Below are positions 27,531-34,691 of a stretch of 64,000 nt of DNA, one piece after another. The notes beneath the pieces are model-generated. The model saw only the letters and a list, made by a program, of their open reading frames with translations, did not search any database and was not told the origin of the DNA. Within the stretch, counting starts at the first letter, position 1; each line of letters opens with the position of its first letter. The translations under genes were made by a program, and so were the position numbers. Location of the stretch: positions 1,240,001 to 1,304,000 of the forward strand of contig NZ_JANHDH010000001.1 of NCBI RefSeq assembly GCF_026616195.1. The letters are read 5' to 3'. This DNA comes from Haloarchaeobius amylolyticus. GTDB taxonomy: Archaea > Halobacteriota > Halobacteria > Halobacteriales > Natrialbaceae.

Positions 27531-28100
27531 CTACTCCTCGCGCATGTGCTCTAGAATCTGGAAGAATCGAAATGCGGGTTCATCGAAACTCTTCTTCGTC
27601 TCTGATGCCCGCTCACGGAGTTCACGCACCCGTTCGGTGTACTCATCGTTGATTACGAGTTCTATCGACTCGTCGTAGTCTCTCTCAAACTGTTGTGTCA
27701 TCTCTTCTAACCCGTCCGTCAGATGACCCTCGGACACATACGGCGACCAGAACTGAAACCTGTACTCCTCAGCATCGTCAAAAACGCCCGTGACTAACTC
27801 GTAGTCTTCCTCGAATTTGTGGAAGATACGTTCGAGCGAGTGCTGATAGCTCTTGTTTCCATATTTACTCCACCATCCCTCCTCGTCGGGGGAGCCTGAA
27901 TATAGTGACCCTCGAATGTGCGTAACGATCTCGCAGGCATAGACCGTCTGTTCCCCGTTTGTTGATTTGACGCCAAGCACGTCGAGTTCCGTCTGTCTTC
28001 CCGCTTCTTTCGACCGCTGATTGTACGAGACGAGTTCACAGTCGCTGATGACTCGAAGGTATGCCCCGACAATTAGCTCGCCAATCTGTGCTTGAATCAT
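27531..28100 (-). CDS. Putative nuclease-fold partner of the DUF262 protein
   Basis: 189 residues, soluble. The first 65 suggest a PD-(D/E)xK-type arrangement: Glu8 in an N-terminal helix, Asp40 in TELDVLG and Glu57 in YACEIVTHIRG. The canonical Lys after the Glu (ExK) is not found; the position reads EIV. The C-terminal half includes FQFWSPYVSEGHLTDGLEEM, a pattern I associate with uncharacterised restriction-type proteins. Start ATG overlaps the DUF262 stop (ATGA). Base composition is AT-rich compared with the rest of the window. The nuclease assignment is inference; no function is proven. Confidence 0.55.
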   Translation of the reverse strand: MIQAQIGELIVGAYLRVISDCELVSYNQRSKEAGRQTELDVLGVKSTNGEQTVYACEIVTHIRGSLYSGSPDEEGWWSKYGNKSYQHSLERIFHKFEEDYELVTGVFDDAEEYRFQFWSPYVSEGHLTDGLEEMTQQFERDYDESIELVINDEYTERVRELRERASETKKSFDEPAFRFFQILEHMREE

Positions 28101-30217
28101 GGCTCCTCAACGGAGCGTACCAGTCGGTCACGCAGTTCGTCAATGTATCCCGAGTCGGGATGTAGTCGATACTGCATCTGGTCTCCCATCCATTCGTAAT
28201 CGATGAGACGGTACGTGAAGTCCTCACTGTATTTCCGGGTGAACCCCGAGAGGATGCCGGATATCGCTTGACCACCGCCCGTCGAAAGGTCATACTCGTC
28301 CTCCATCCGCTGACGGACATCCTCGTTCAGCATCCAACCACCGTTATCGAGCAGGATTCGAATGAACGCCTCCTGTCGGTTCGTTAACCGGCGGAAGAAA
28401 CTATCTGGGAGACTCTCGTACTCTATATCATCAGAGCCTTCGTCGATACTCGACCCGCCCGACGTCTGCGGTTCAGACGCAATCCCCCACTCTTCGAGTG
28501 CAAAGTCGACTATCTTCTGTTCCCGTTCCTCAATCTCGTCGCGTCCGAACTCGTCATAGTCAGCGAGGCTCTGCTGCACTCGCAGGTTCGAGGATTTGTA
28601 TTCCGCTTCACGCCCTTCGGGGGCAATCTTCTTTTGCTCGAAGGGCAGGTTGCCGTAGTTCTTGTTCCAGTACTCGCTCGCAACGGTGAGATTCCCGAGA
28701 CGGTGAACGTGGTCATCGAACTCCTCGTGCAGGTTTTCTGGGATATGTTCCTCGGGGAGTTTCCGGGCGAGGATGTGTTCGACCTCGAACGAGGTAGAGA
28801 GGATCTGTTCGAGGTCACGCTGTACGTCTTCGCGTATCTCGATGTCTAGGTTCTGTCCGTAGTGGTAGAACAAGTACCGAATGTCCTGACTCGACATCGA
28901 CTCGTAGAAGTCAGGGTCACGAAGATTGCGCTCAAAGCGGTCATCGTCGGTGTAGATGCGGGTAATCGAGTCGAGACGATTGACCACGTCTTCAAACAGA
29001 TACGAGTCGTCTGCATGAATCGAATGAGCGAGGCGCACTAATCTGCCTCGTCCCGTATCGGCCCGCCTGCCATCGGTTGCATAGACGCGGAAGACGAGCG
29101 TCTCGCAGCCGCGAATGATCTCCGCCATCTTGTCCGGTTCATCGTCACCGTACTCCATCTGTGCCGCCATCAGGACGGGGAGAACGTTCGCAACCCTGCC
29201 GAGTATGAGCAGGCGTTTCAGTGCGGAACCGACTTCATCTGGACGCTGTGAGGGATTGAACAGCGCAGCGAACGCTGACGCTGCTTCACGAAGATTCAGG
29301 GTGTATTCGTCAATTTCGTCCTGAACGGCATCGTACTCCCCGTTCCGGTACTGCTCTCGGAGCCTGTCTTTGAGCGTATCGAGACTGTTGAAATACTCGT
29401 CAGAATCGTATCCGTCGTAGATTCCCCAGTGGAACCGTTGCACACTGTCTTCGTCGAAATCACTCACTCTGTCATGCCCGTTTGAGAGGACGAACAGCTC
29501 ACGGTAGATGCTCCCGAATCGCTGCTTGATTTTTGTCTCAAGAGCACCCTGGTTGCTGGAGCGGTCGTCCATATACATCAGGAAGCTCTTCGTTTTGTCG
29601 AGCGAAGACAGCGGCTTCCCGCGGTCGTTTAGACTCTCGAAAATCGATGCCGCCTCCGAGTCGCTGTCTATCTCTACGACGTTGATTTTGCAGTCGTAGC
29701 GCAGGCGCTCGGATATCTCTCGAACAGGCAGGTCTTCAAATTCCGTCTGGAAATACTCCTTCGCGTATTCGAGACGTTCCTGTGATGGAGTTTCGCACTC
29801 TAAACTTGCATTCCCGAATAGGCTGTCACGGAAGAATTCACCGTCTTGATCCTGCGGCATTAGCCGGGGGCGCTCCTCGATGGGGAAAATCAGATTATCT
29901 TCTGAGACGGTTTCGTCAACCACATCATCGAATTGTGTGGCGACGTGAAGGAAGATAAGCGCGGTCGTCAATCGTTGTTGACCGTCAACCACATCATACA
30001 CGTCGAAGCGCCTTCCTCTGTCGGTTTGGTACTGTTGGTCTTTTTTGTCGAGGATGATGTTTCCGAAGAAGTGGTTGGATTCCTCGGGTAGATATTGGAG
30101 GTCGTCGACAAGGTCTGCTAACTGGGATTTCTCCCACGAATAGCTACGTTGATATGAGGGGATGTCAAAAAACCCATCCTGGTACAAGGATGCGACCGTT
30201 TCAGTACGGGTTTGCAT
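28097..30217 (-). CDS. DUF262/DUF1524 (GmrSD-like) protein, candidate restriction effector
   Basis: 706 residues. The N-terminal DUF262 part has PSYQRSYSWEK (about 20-30) and the nucleotide-binding-type signature DGQQRLTT (79-86), with ESLNDRGKPLSSLDK at 195-209. DUF1524 (HNH-type nuclease) follows, with VEHILARK at 479-486 and HRLGNLTV at 505-512, and Asn/Lys in NKNYGNLPFEQKK. Residues about 606-700 look like a winged helix. Known relatives, such as GmrSD and SspE, cleave modified or unmodified foreign DNA. Clearly AT-richer and with different codon preference from the flanks, suggesting transfer. Cotranscribed with 27531. Confidence 0.85.
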   Translation of the reverse strand: MQTRTETVASLYQDGFFDIPSYQRSYSWEKSQLADLVDDLQYLPEESNHFFGNIILDKKDQQYQTDRGRRFDVYDVVDGQQRLTTALIFLHVATQFDDVVDETVSEDNLIFPIEERPRLMPQDQDGEFFRDSLFGNASLECETPSQERLEYAKEYFQTEFEDLPVREISERLRYDCKINVVEIDSDSEAASIFESLNDRGKPLSSLDKTKSFLMYMDDRSSNQGALETKIKQRFGSIYRELFVLSNGHDRVSDFDEDSVQRFHWGIYDGYDSDEYFNSLDTLKDRLREQYRNGEYDAVQDEIDEYTLNLREAASAFAALFNPSQRPDEVGSALKRLLILGRVANVLPVLMAAQMEYGDDEPDKMAEIIRGCETLVFRVYATDGRRADTGRGRLVRLAHSIHADDSYLFEDVVNRLDSITRIYTDDDRFERNLRDPDFYESMSSQDIRYLFYHYGQNLDIEIREDVQRDLEQILSTSFEVEHILARKLPEEHIPENLHEEFDDHVHRLGNLTVASEYWNKNYGNLPFEQKKIAPEGREAEYKSSNLRVQQSLADYDEFGRDEIEEREQKIVDFALEEWGIASEPQTSGGSSIDEGSDDIEYESLPDSFFRRLTNRQEAFIRILLDNGGWMLNEDVRQRMEDEYDLSTGGGQAISGILSGFTRKYSEDFTYRLIDYEWMGDQMQYRLHPDSGYIDELRDRLVRSVEEP

Positions 30218-30317
30218 ACATCTGTCATCTACGGATTCTCTGTTAGTTCTTTGGGCAACGTCGGTTTGAGAGCATATCCACGGTCAATTAACGAAGTCTA
30301 TCTATTCATAAGACAAG

Positions 30318-30338
30318 AGACTGTCAATTTATAGACTG
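30318..30338 (-). promoter_or_regulatory. Promoter region of the DUF262 operon
   Basis: On the minus strand a TATA-like TCTATAAATTG lies here, about 110 bp before the DUF262 ATG at 30217, giving an AT-rich leader of roughly 80 bases. Two copies of AGACTG (30318-30323 and 30333-30338, plus-strand reading) flank the box 15 bp apart and could form an operator. Confidence 0.35.
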
Positions 30339-30548
30339 ATGTGGCTACTCAGAGTACGCTTTATTCAACTCCGGCTGATAAATTCCTTCTCTCAGAGCGG
30401 GAAAGCACCAATTTTTGACGTTATTTCACTTTTTTCGAAGTCCGCTGGAGAGAAGGTCGGCCTCGGCACTCATAGGGCTCGTCACCACCGGGAGCCACCC
30501 CGGCTCGGAGCGGTGCCTTCGTCATCGGCCATCGACAGCTACGCCGCG

Positions 30549-30592
30549 GGCCGAAAAGAGCGTTCTCACTCGGCTGCCGAGAGAACGTTCAT
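30549..30592 (-). terminator. Rho-independent-like terminator after the subtilase gene
   Basis: CGTTCT with CTCGG, loop CTG, then CCGAG with AGAACG (30561-30587) makes an 11-bp stem with a 2-base bulge, some 40 bp past the subtilase stop. On the minus strand it is followed by CTCTTTTC. Stem plus T-rich tail suits termination. The remaining 200 bases to the DUF262 promoter contain no recognisable gene. Confidence 0.55.
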
Positions 30593-30623
30593 GCGGTCAG
30601 GACACTCCTGACCGGGTGTCGGC

Positions 30624-31982
30624 CTACAGCGCGTCGAGGATGTTCAGGTAGCCACTCCCGTAGTACGTCTTGTCGTAGCCCTCGGGCACGTCGGCGGCTT
30701 GCTTGAGTGCAGCCTCGACCTGGTTGGCGTTGTAGTCCGGGTTCGCGCTCTTGACCAGTGCGGCGGCGCCGGCGACGTTGGGTGCGGCCATGGAGGTGCC
30801 GGCGAGCCAAGCGTAGCTATAGGACGCGCCCAAGTAATTGCCGTCGTCGTCGAAATTGGGTTCCGCGATGGTGTTGAATACGAGATCGTAGTACCAGCCT
30901 TCCGGGAAGGCCGGGTCGTAGTTCCCACCTGGCGCACCGAGGTCGACGGCGTTGGTACCGTAGTTGGTGTACCGCGCTGGACTGTGGGCAGGCTGTTTGA
31001 CACCCTCGTCGCCCCAGTTGAAACCGACCGGGCCAGTCGCCGAGACCGACAGCGCCTGTGCGCCCTCGTTAGGGAGGCTGATGACCGGGTTGCACTCGGT
31101 CTCCCCATCGTCGTCGAAGTCCATGCAGACACGCCCGTCGTGCTGGAGGTCGGCTGCGTCGTTGCCGGCCGCGATGACGAGCAGGGTTCCCTGGCTGTTT
31201 GCGTAGGTCATCGCACTGTTGAGTACCTTGCCGTAGAACGAGCCCATTCCTTGGCGGGGGACAGGGTACGCACCCAGCGAGAGGTTCGCCACGTCGGCGT
31301 CGATGCTCGCGCTGTAGACGACCGCCGCGAGTATGTCGCCGAAGGAAGCGAGTGAGTTCGGTGAGAACACGCGGCAGTCCACGAGGTCGGTGTCAGGGGC
31401 GGTCCCCGCAACACCCGTCTCATTGTCCGTACGCGCAGCAACGATACCGCCGACGTGGGTACCGTGGTAGCCGCCCGCCGGGTTGGCTGACCCGAGACCG
31501 TCGCCGGTGAAGTTCTTAGACAGGTCCTCGTTCACATTCAGGTCCGGGTGGCCGGCAGCTACGCCGGTGTCGATGATGGTGACCCGCGTCCCCTCGCCCT
31601 TCGTCGTCTCGTGGGCTGTCGGGACATCCAGGTCCTGCTTGTCCCACTGGAGGCCGTAAAATGGCTCGTCTGTAACACTCGTCTCCCCCACCCTCGGCGC
31701 GTCGGCGTTCACCGGCGGGTCGTCGAGTTCCATCTCGATGTCGGGCGCGTACTCCTTGACACCCCTCGCCGACTGGAGGGCCCCTTCGTCACCGGCGACC
31801 ACCGCGAGGTCGGTCCCCGGCATCTCGTGGACCACGTCCACGCCCTTCGGGACGCCTCGGCCCCGTGTTCGGACGATGAACCGGTCGGTCGAGGACGCCG
31901 CCGTGACCGTGGTTCCGACCGCGATTCCCCCGAGCAGTGCCCCGCTTACCTTGAGAACGTCTCGTCTGGTACGATGTACCAT
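30624..31982 (-). CDS. Tat-exported subtilisin-like serine protease (S8)
   Basis: Secreted protease of 452 residues. Tat signal TRRDVLKVSG at 5-14, a propeptide up to about residue 110, then the catalytic domain with Asp138 (IIDTG), His173 (HGTHVGG), Asn274 and Ser397 (AGTSMAAP). All catalytic residues are intact. A DFDDDGETEC loop (288-297) may bind Ca2+. It lacks the C-terminal extension of some halolysins. A TTTATG box 25-30 bp before the ATG suggests a leaderless message. A lone gene flanked by AT-rich gaps. Confidence 0.94.
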   Translation of the reverse strand: MVHRTRRDVLKVSGALLGGIAVGTTVTAASSTDRFIVRTRGRGVPKGVDVVHEMPGTDLAVVAGDEGALQSARGVKEYAPDIEMELDDPPVNADAPRVGETSVTDEPFYGLQWDKQDLDVPTAHETTKGEGTRVTIIDTGVAAGHPDLNVNEDLSKNFTGDGLGSANPAGGYHGTHVGGIVAARTDNETGVAGTAPDTDLVDCRVFSPNSLASFGDILAAVVYSASIDADVANLSLGAYPVPRQGMGSFYGKVLNSAMTYANSQGTLLVIAAGNDAADLQHDGRVCMDFDDDGETECNPVISLPNEGAQALSVSATGPVGFNWGDEGVKQPAHSPARYTNYGTNAVDLGAPGGNYDPAFPEGWYYDLVFNTIAEPNFDDDGNYLGASYSYAWLAGTSMAAPNVAGAAALVKSANPDYNANQVEAALKQAADVPEGYDKTYYGSGYLNILDAL

Positions 31983-31987
31983 GACAC

Positions 31988-32017
31988 AACGTTACAAGTA
32001 TCTGGCCATAAACGTTA
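31988..32017 (-). promoter_or_regulatory. Subtilase promoter with two AACGTTA repeats
   Basis: Plus-strand AACGTTA occurs at 31988-31994 and 32011-32017, and the TATA-like box (TTTATG on the minus strand, 32007-32012) lies between them. AACGTT is self-complementary, so both could be binding sites for one dimeric regulator. The 7-bp length makes chance possible. Confidence 0.4.
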
Positions 32018-32113
32018 TGTAGTGCTGACAATCCTTCCGGTTCCAGGTCCATCCAGTCGAGGTAATCACCAGCGACGGCCGGTATCGGCGCGGGAGAAGT
32101 CCGGCTGGCCGGG

Positions 32114-32341
32114 TCAGAGACCGTCGTGCATCGCCTCGTTCTCGTCGTCGGTGAGGTTCTTGAGGCGACCGCTGTCGGTGGTGTCGAACTGCTGCTGGCA
32201 GAGCGCGGTCCAGGAGACGTCGGTGGGCGGCGACTCACTGCCGGTGGTGGTCGTGGGCTCGGGCCGGGAGAAGTCGGTCGGCTCGTCGATTCGTGGGTTC
32301 GTGCGTCGGGTCTCGGGCGTGGCGTCGGGACGTGTGCTCAT
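32114..32341 (-). CDS. Small haloarchaeal protein of unknown function, copy 2
   Basis: 75 residues; disordered, Thr/Pro-rich N-terminus and a conserved C-terminal core (WTALCQ, FD, GRL-N-TDDENEAM) shared with the copy at 18130-18375. No membrane segment, signal or known motif; the shared Cys may be functional. ATG overlaps the stop of an upstream 28-codon frame (ATGA). The gene lies between the subtilase and a shared promoter block, in the same orientation as the subtilase. Confidence 0.65.
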   Translation of the reverse strand: MSTRPDATPETRRTNPRIDEPTDFSRPEPTTTTGSESPPTDVSWTALCQQQFDTTDSGRLKNLTDDENEAMHDGL

Positions 32342-32424
32342 GTGATGCGTCGTGTGGGTGGTGTGGTCGGGTACTGGCGTTCTGTCGGGGGTCGGACCGC
32401 GCGTGCTGCGAGTACGTGAAGCAT
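32338..32424 (-). CDS. Upstream leader peptide, coupled to copy 2
   Basis: An intact 28-codon frame from ATG 32424 to a TGA that overlaps the next ATG as ATGA. The product begins MLHVLAARAVRP and is basic and Pro/Thr-rich. Its ATG is about 30 bp after the TATA core, consistent with a leaderless start at the leader rather than at the main gene. Codon pattern alone would not support it. The matching frame and ATGA overlap at the other copy are the reason to believe it. Confidence 0.45.
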   Translation of the reverse strand: MLHVLAARAVRPPTERQYPTTPPTRRIT

Positions 32425-32442
32425 CGTATCACCACCTGCGAG

Positions 32443-32467
32443 CCAATCTATCATAAATGTTCATGTT
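32443..32467 (-). promoter_or_regulatory. Conserved 25-bp promoter block, copy 2
   Basis: 22 of 25 bases match 18481-18505. On the minus strand: AACATGAAC, ATTTATGATA as TATA-like core, then GATTGG. The gap on to the E1-alpha start at 32540 on the other strand holds nothing else certain. Confidence 0.6.
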
Positions 32468-32539
32468 GGTATCGGTGTTGCCGAGAGAAGTTTCGCCGGC
32501 AGGCACAGGTCTTTCTCCCCCGCCACGGTACGCGCTGGC

Positions 32540-33643
32540 ATGACAGACACGGCCGGTTCGGCCGAGCTGGTCCGGCGACTCGACGAGGACGGGACACCGG
32601 TCGAGGACGGGTACGAGCCACCGCTCGCCGACGACCGTCTCGTCGACCTCTACCGGGACATGCGGCTCGGGCGGCGCTTCGACGACCGGATGATCAGCCT
32701 CCAGCGACAGGGCCGGATGGGCACCTACGCCTCGCTGGCCGGGCAGGAGGGCTCGCAGTTCGGCGCCATGTACGCGATGGACGACGCGGACTGGCTGAGC
32801 TACCAGTATCGCGAGCACGCCGGCCCCATCGTCCGCGACTGTCTCGCGCCCTACATCCGGTACTGGATGGGGTACGAGGAAGGGAACGCGGCGCTGGTGG
32901 ACCACAACATCCACCCCCTGAACATCTCCATCGGGTCCCACATCCCCCACGCGACCGGGTTCGCGTGGGCCATGAAGCTCCGCGGCGACGACGCGGCCGT
33001 CGTCTGTCACTTCGGCGACGGCGCGACCTCGGAGGGGGACTTCCACGAGGGCCTGAACTTCGCCGGCGTCTTCGACGTCCCCGCCGTCTTCGTCTGCAAC
33101 AACAACCAGTGGGCAATCTCGATTCCGGCCGAGAGGCAGACCGCGAGCGCGACGTTCGCCCAGAAGGCCGACGCGTACGGTTTCGAGGGTGTCCGCGTCG
33201 ACGGGATGGACCCGCTGGCGATGTACGAGGTGACCCGCGACGCGCTGGCGACGGCGAAGGACCCGGGCGAGGACGAGTCCCGGCCGACGCTCGTCGAGGC
33301 CGTCCAGTACCGCTTCGGCGCGCACACCACCGCCGACGACCCGACGAAGTACCGCGACGAGGCCGAGGTCGACGCCTGGCGGGAGAAGGACCCCATCGCG
33401 CGACTGGAGGCGTTCCTGCGCGGGCGCGGCCTGCTCGACGACGAACGCGTCGAGGCCATCGAGGCCGAGGTGACCGAGACGCTGGCCGAGGCCGTCGACG
33501 CGGCCATGGCGGTCGACCCCGACCCGCAGTCGATGTTCGCCGACGTGTACGAAGAACAGACACGTCGGGTCGCCGAGGACGACCGGTATCTTCGTGCGCT
33601 GCGCTCGGCCGTCGGTGACGACGCAATGCAGCGGGACGAGTAA
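32540..33643 (+). CDS. Pyruvate/2-oxoacid dehydrogenase E1 component, alpha subunit
   Basis: Thiamine-diphosphate-dependent decarboxylase subunit, 367 residues. The TPP motif starts at GDGATSEGDFHE (about 156-167) and continues to NNNQWAISIP, with the phosphorylation-loop-like RFGAHTTADD near 257. E1-alpha needs a beta subunit, and usually stands in an operon with E1-beta, E2 and E3; none is near here, so it is either an orphan paralog or works with distant partners. Substrate (pyruvate or branched-chain oxoacids) cannot be decided. Confidence 0.92.
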   Translation: MTDTAGSAELVRRLDEDGTPVEDGYEPPLADDRLVDLYRDMRLGRRFDDRMISLQRQGRMGTYASLAGQEGSQFGAMYAMDDADWLSYQYREHAGPIVRDCLAPYIRYWMGYEEGNAALVDHNIHPLNISIGSHIPHATGFAWAMKLRGDDAAVVCHFGDGATSEGDFHEGLNFAGVFDVPAVFVCNNNQWAISIPAERQTASATFAQKADAYGFEGVRVDGMDPLAMYEVTRDALATAKDPGEDESRPTLVEAVQYRFGAHTTADDPTKYRDEAEVDAWREKDPIARLEAFLRGRGLLDDERVEAIEAEVTETLAEAVDAAMAVDPDPQSMFADVYEEQTRRVAEDDRYLRALRSAVGDDAMQRDE

Positions 33644-33928
33644 CCGACCCAGGGCGGCAACATCTACCGGTTTTCGAGATTGGTCAGGACGGCGGTTACT
33701 CGCACGAAACGCCTCAAAACCCGGAGGAGAGCGATTCTTCCGTGAATAAAAGTCCGGAAAGGTAACCATCTCGTTAATACGCCAGGGCGAGAATTGTACG
33801 ACTGTACACGGAATGGGGTTGGGAGGACATATCTCTGCAACGAGAGACGGGTCGCTGGCGGCACTGTGGCGGCACTGGGCAAGTGCCGGTGACCAGGACC
33901 GACACGTCATTCCGGTGCAGTATGGACC

Positions 33929-34678
33929 ATGACCAAAGAGACAGACACGACCGGTGACGCAGCACACATCCCGAGCGACGACCTCTTCGAGGCGCTCTCG
34001 GACCAGTATCGGCGGAAAGTGCTGTTCCATCTCCGGCAGAACGGACTCGCGACCATCGACGAACTCACCGTCGTCGCGGCCGAGACGGACGACGAGGCGG
34101 CCGACGTTCGCGATGCACTCCTCGACGACCACCTCCCGATGCTCGAATCGCTCGGACTGGTAGGTGTCGACGAGGACCAGGAGCGAGTCGAACTACTCGC
34201 GGACCCAGAGGACATCGGTGACTGGCTCGACCTCGCGGTACAGCGAGACGTGAAAGAAGACATGACAAACGATACCGAACAGAAACAGACGACCGAGGAC
34301 ATCAGGGTACTGCTCGTCGACGACGCCCCGGACTTCGTGAGCGCCGTCGCCGACCTGCTCGAACGTGAACACGACGACCTCGACATCATGACCGCCACGA
34401 GCGCGCCCGACGCGTTCACCGTACTGAAGAACGAACCCGTCGACTGCATCGTCAGCGACTACAAGATGCCGGCCATCGACGGGCTGGAGTTCCTCGACGC
34501 CGTCCGCGACGAGTACCCCGACGTCTCGTTCATCATGTTCACCAACAAGGGCAGCGAGAACACGGCCGGCGAGGCGGTCGCCATCGGGGTCAGCGACTAC
34601 CTCCAGAAGGAGACGAGTCCGGAGGGCTACGACAGGCTCGTCGACTCCATCAGGAACGCGGTGAACAAGGACGCCTGA
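33929..34678 (+). CDS. DUF7344-receiver fusion response regulator
   Basis: 249 residues. The N-terminal 105 form a DUF7344-like winged helix, recognised by LFEALSDQYRRKVLFHLRQNG. Residues 124-245 are a receiver domain with phospho-acceptor Asp177 (CIVSDYKMPAIDG) and FTNKGSEN. DNA binding plus phosphorylation makes it a likely transcription regulator of the pair. An internal ATG at 34264 (MTNDTEQK) could start a stand-alone receiver, so this may be a recent fusion. 13 bp ahead of the hybrid kinase, same operon. Confidence 0.82.
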   Translation: MTKETDTTGDAAHIPSDDLFEALSDQYRRKVLFHLRQNGLATIDELTVVAAETDDEAADVRDALLDDHLPMLESLGLVGVDEDQERVELLADPEDIGDWLDLAVQRDVKEDMTNDTEQKQTTEDIRVLLVDDAPDFVSAVADLLEREHDDLDIMTATSAPDAFTVLKNEPVDCIVSDYKMPAIDGLEFLDAVRDEYPDVSFIMFTNKGSENTAGEAVAIGVSDYLQKETSPEGYDRLVDSIRNAVNKDA

Positions 34679-34691
34679 GCCCCCGCCCTCG

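Noticed and set aside
30339-30611. Frame of 90 codons between the DUF262 and subtilase genes
   Set aside because: Composition does not look coding and it crosses the likely subtilase terminator and DUF262 promoter.
27308-30623. Attachment sites flanking the AT-rich island
   Set aside because: No tRNA, integrase or convincing direct repeat could be found by eye at either edge.
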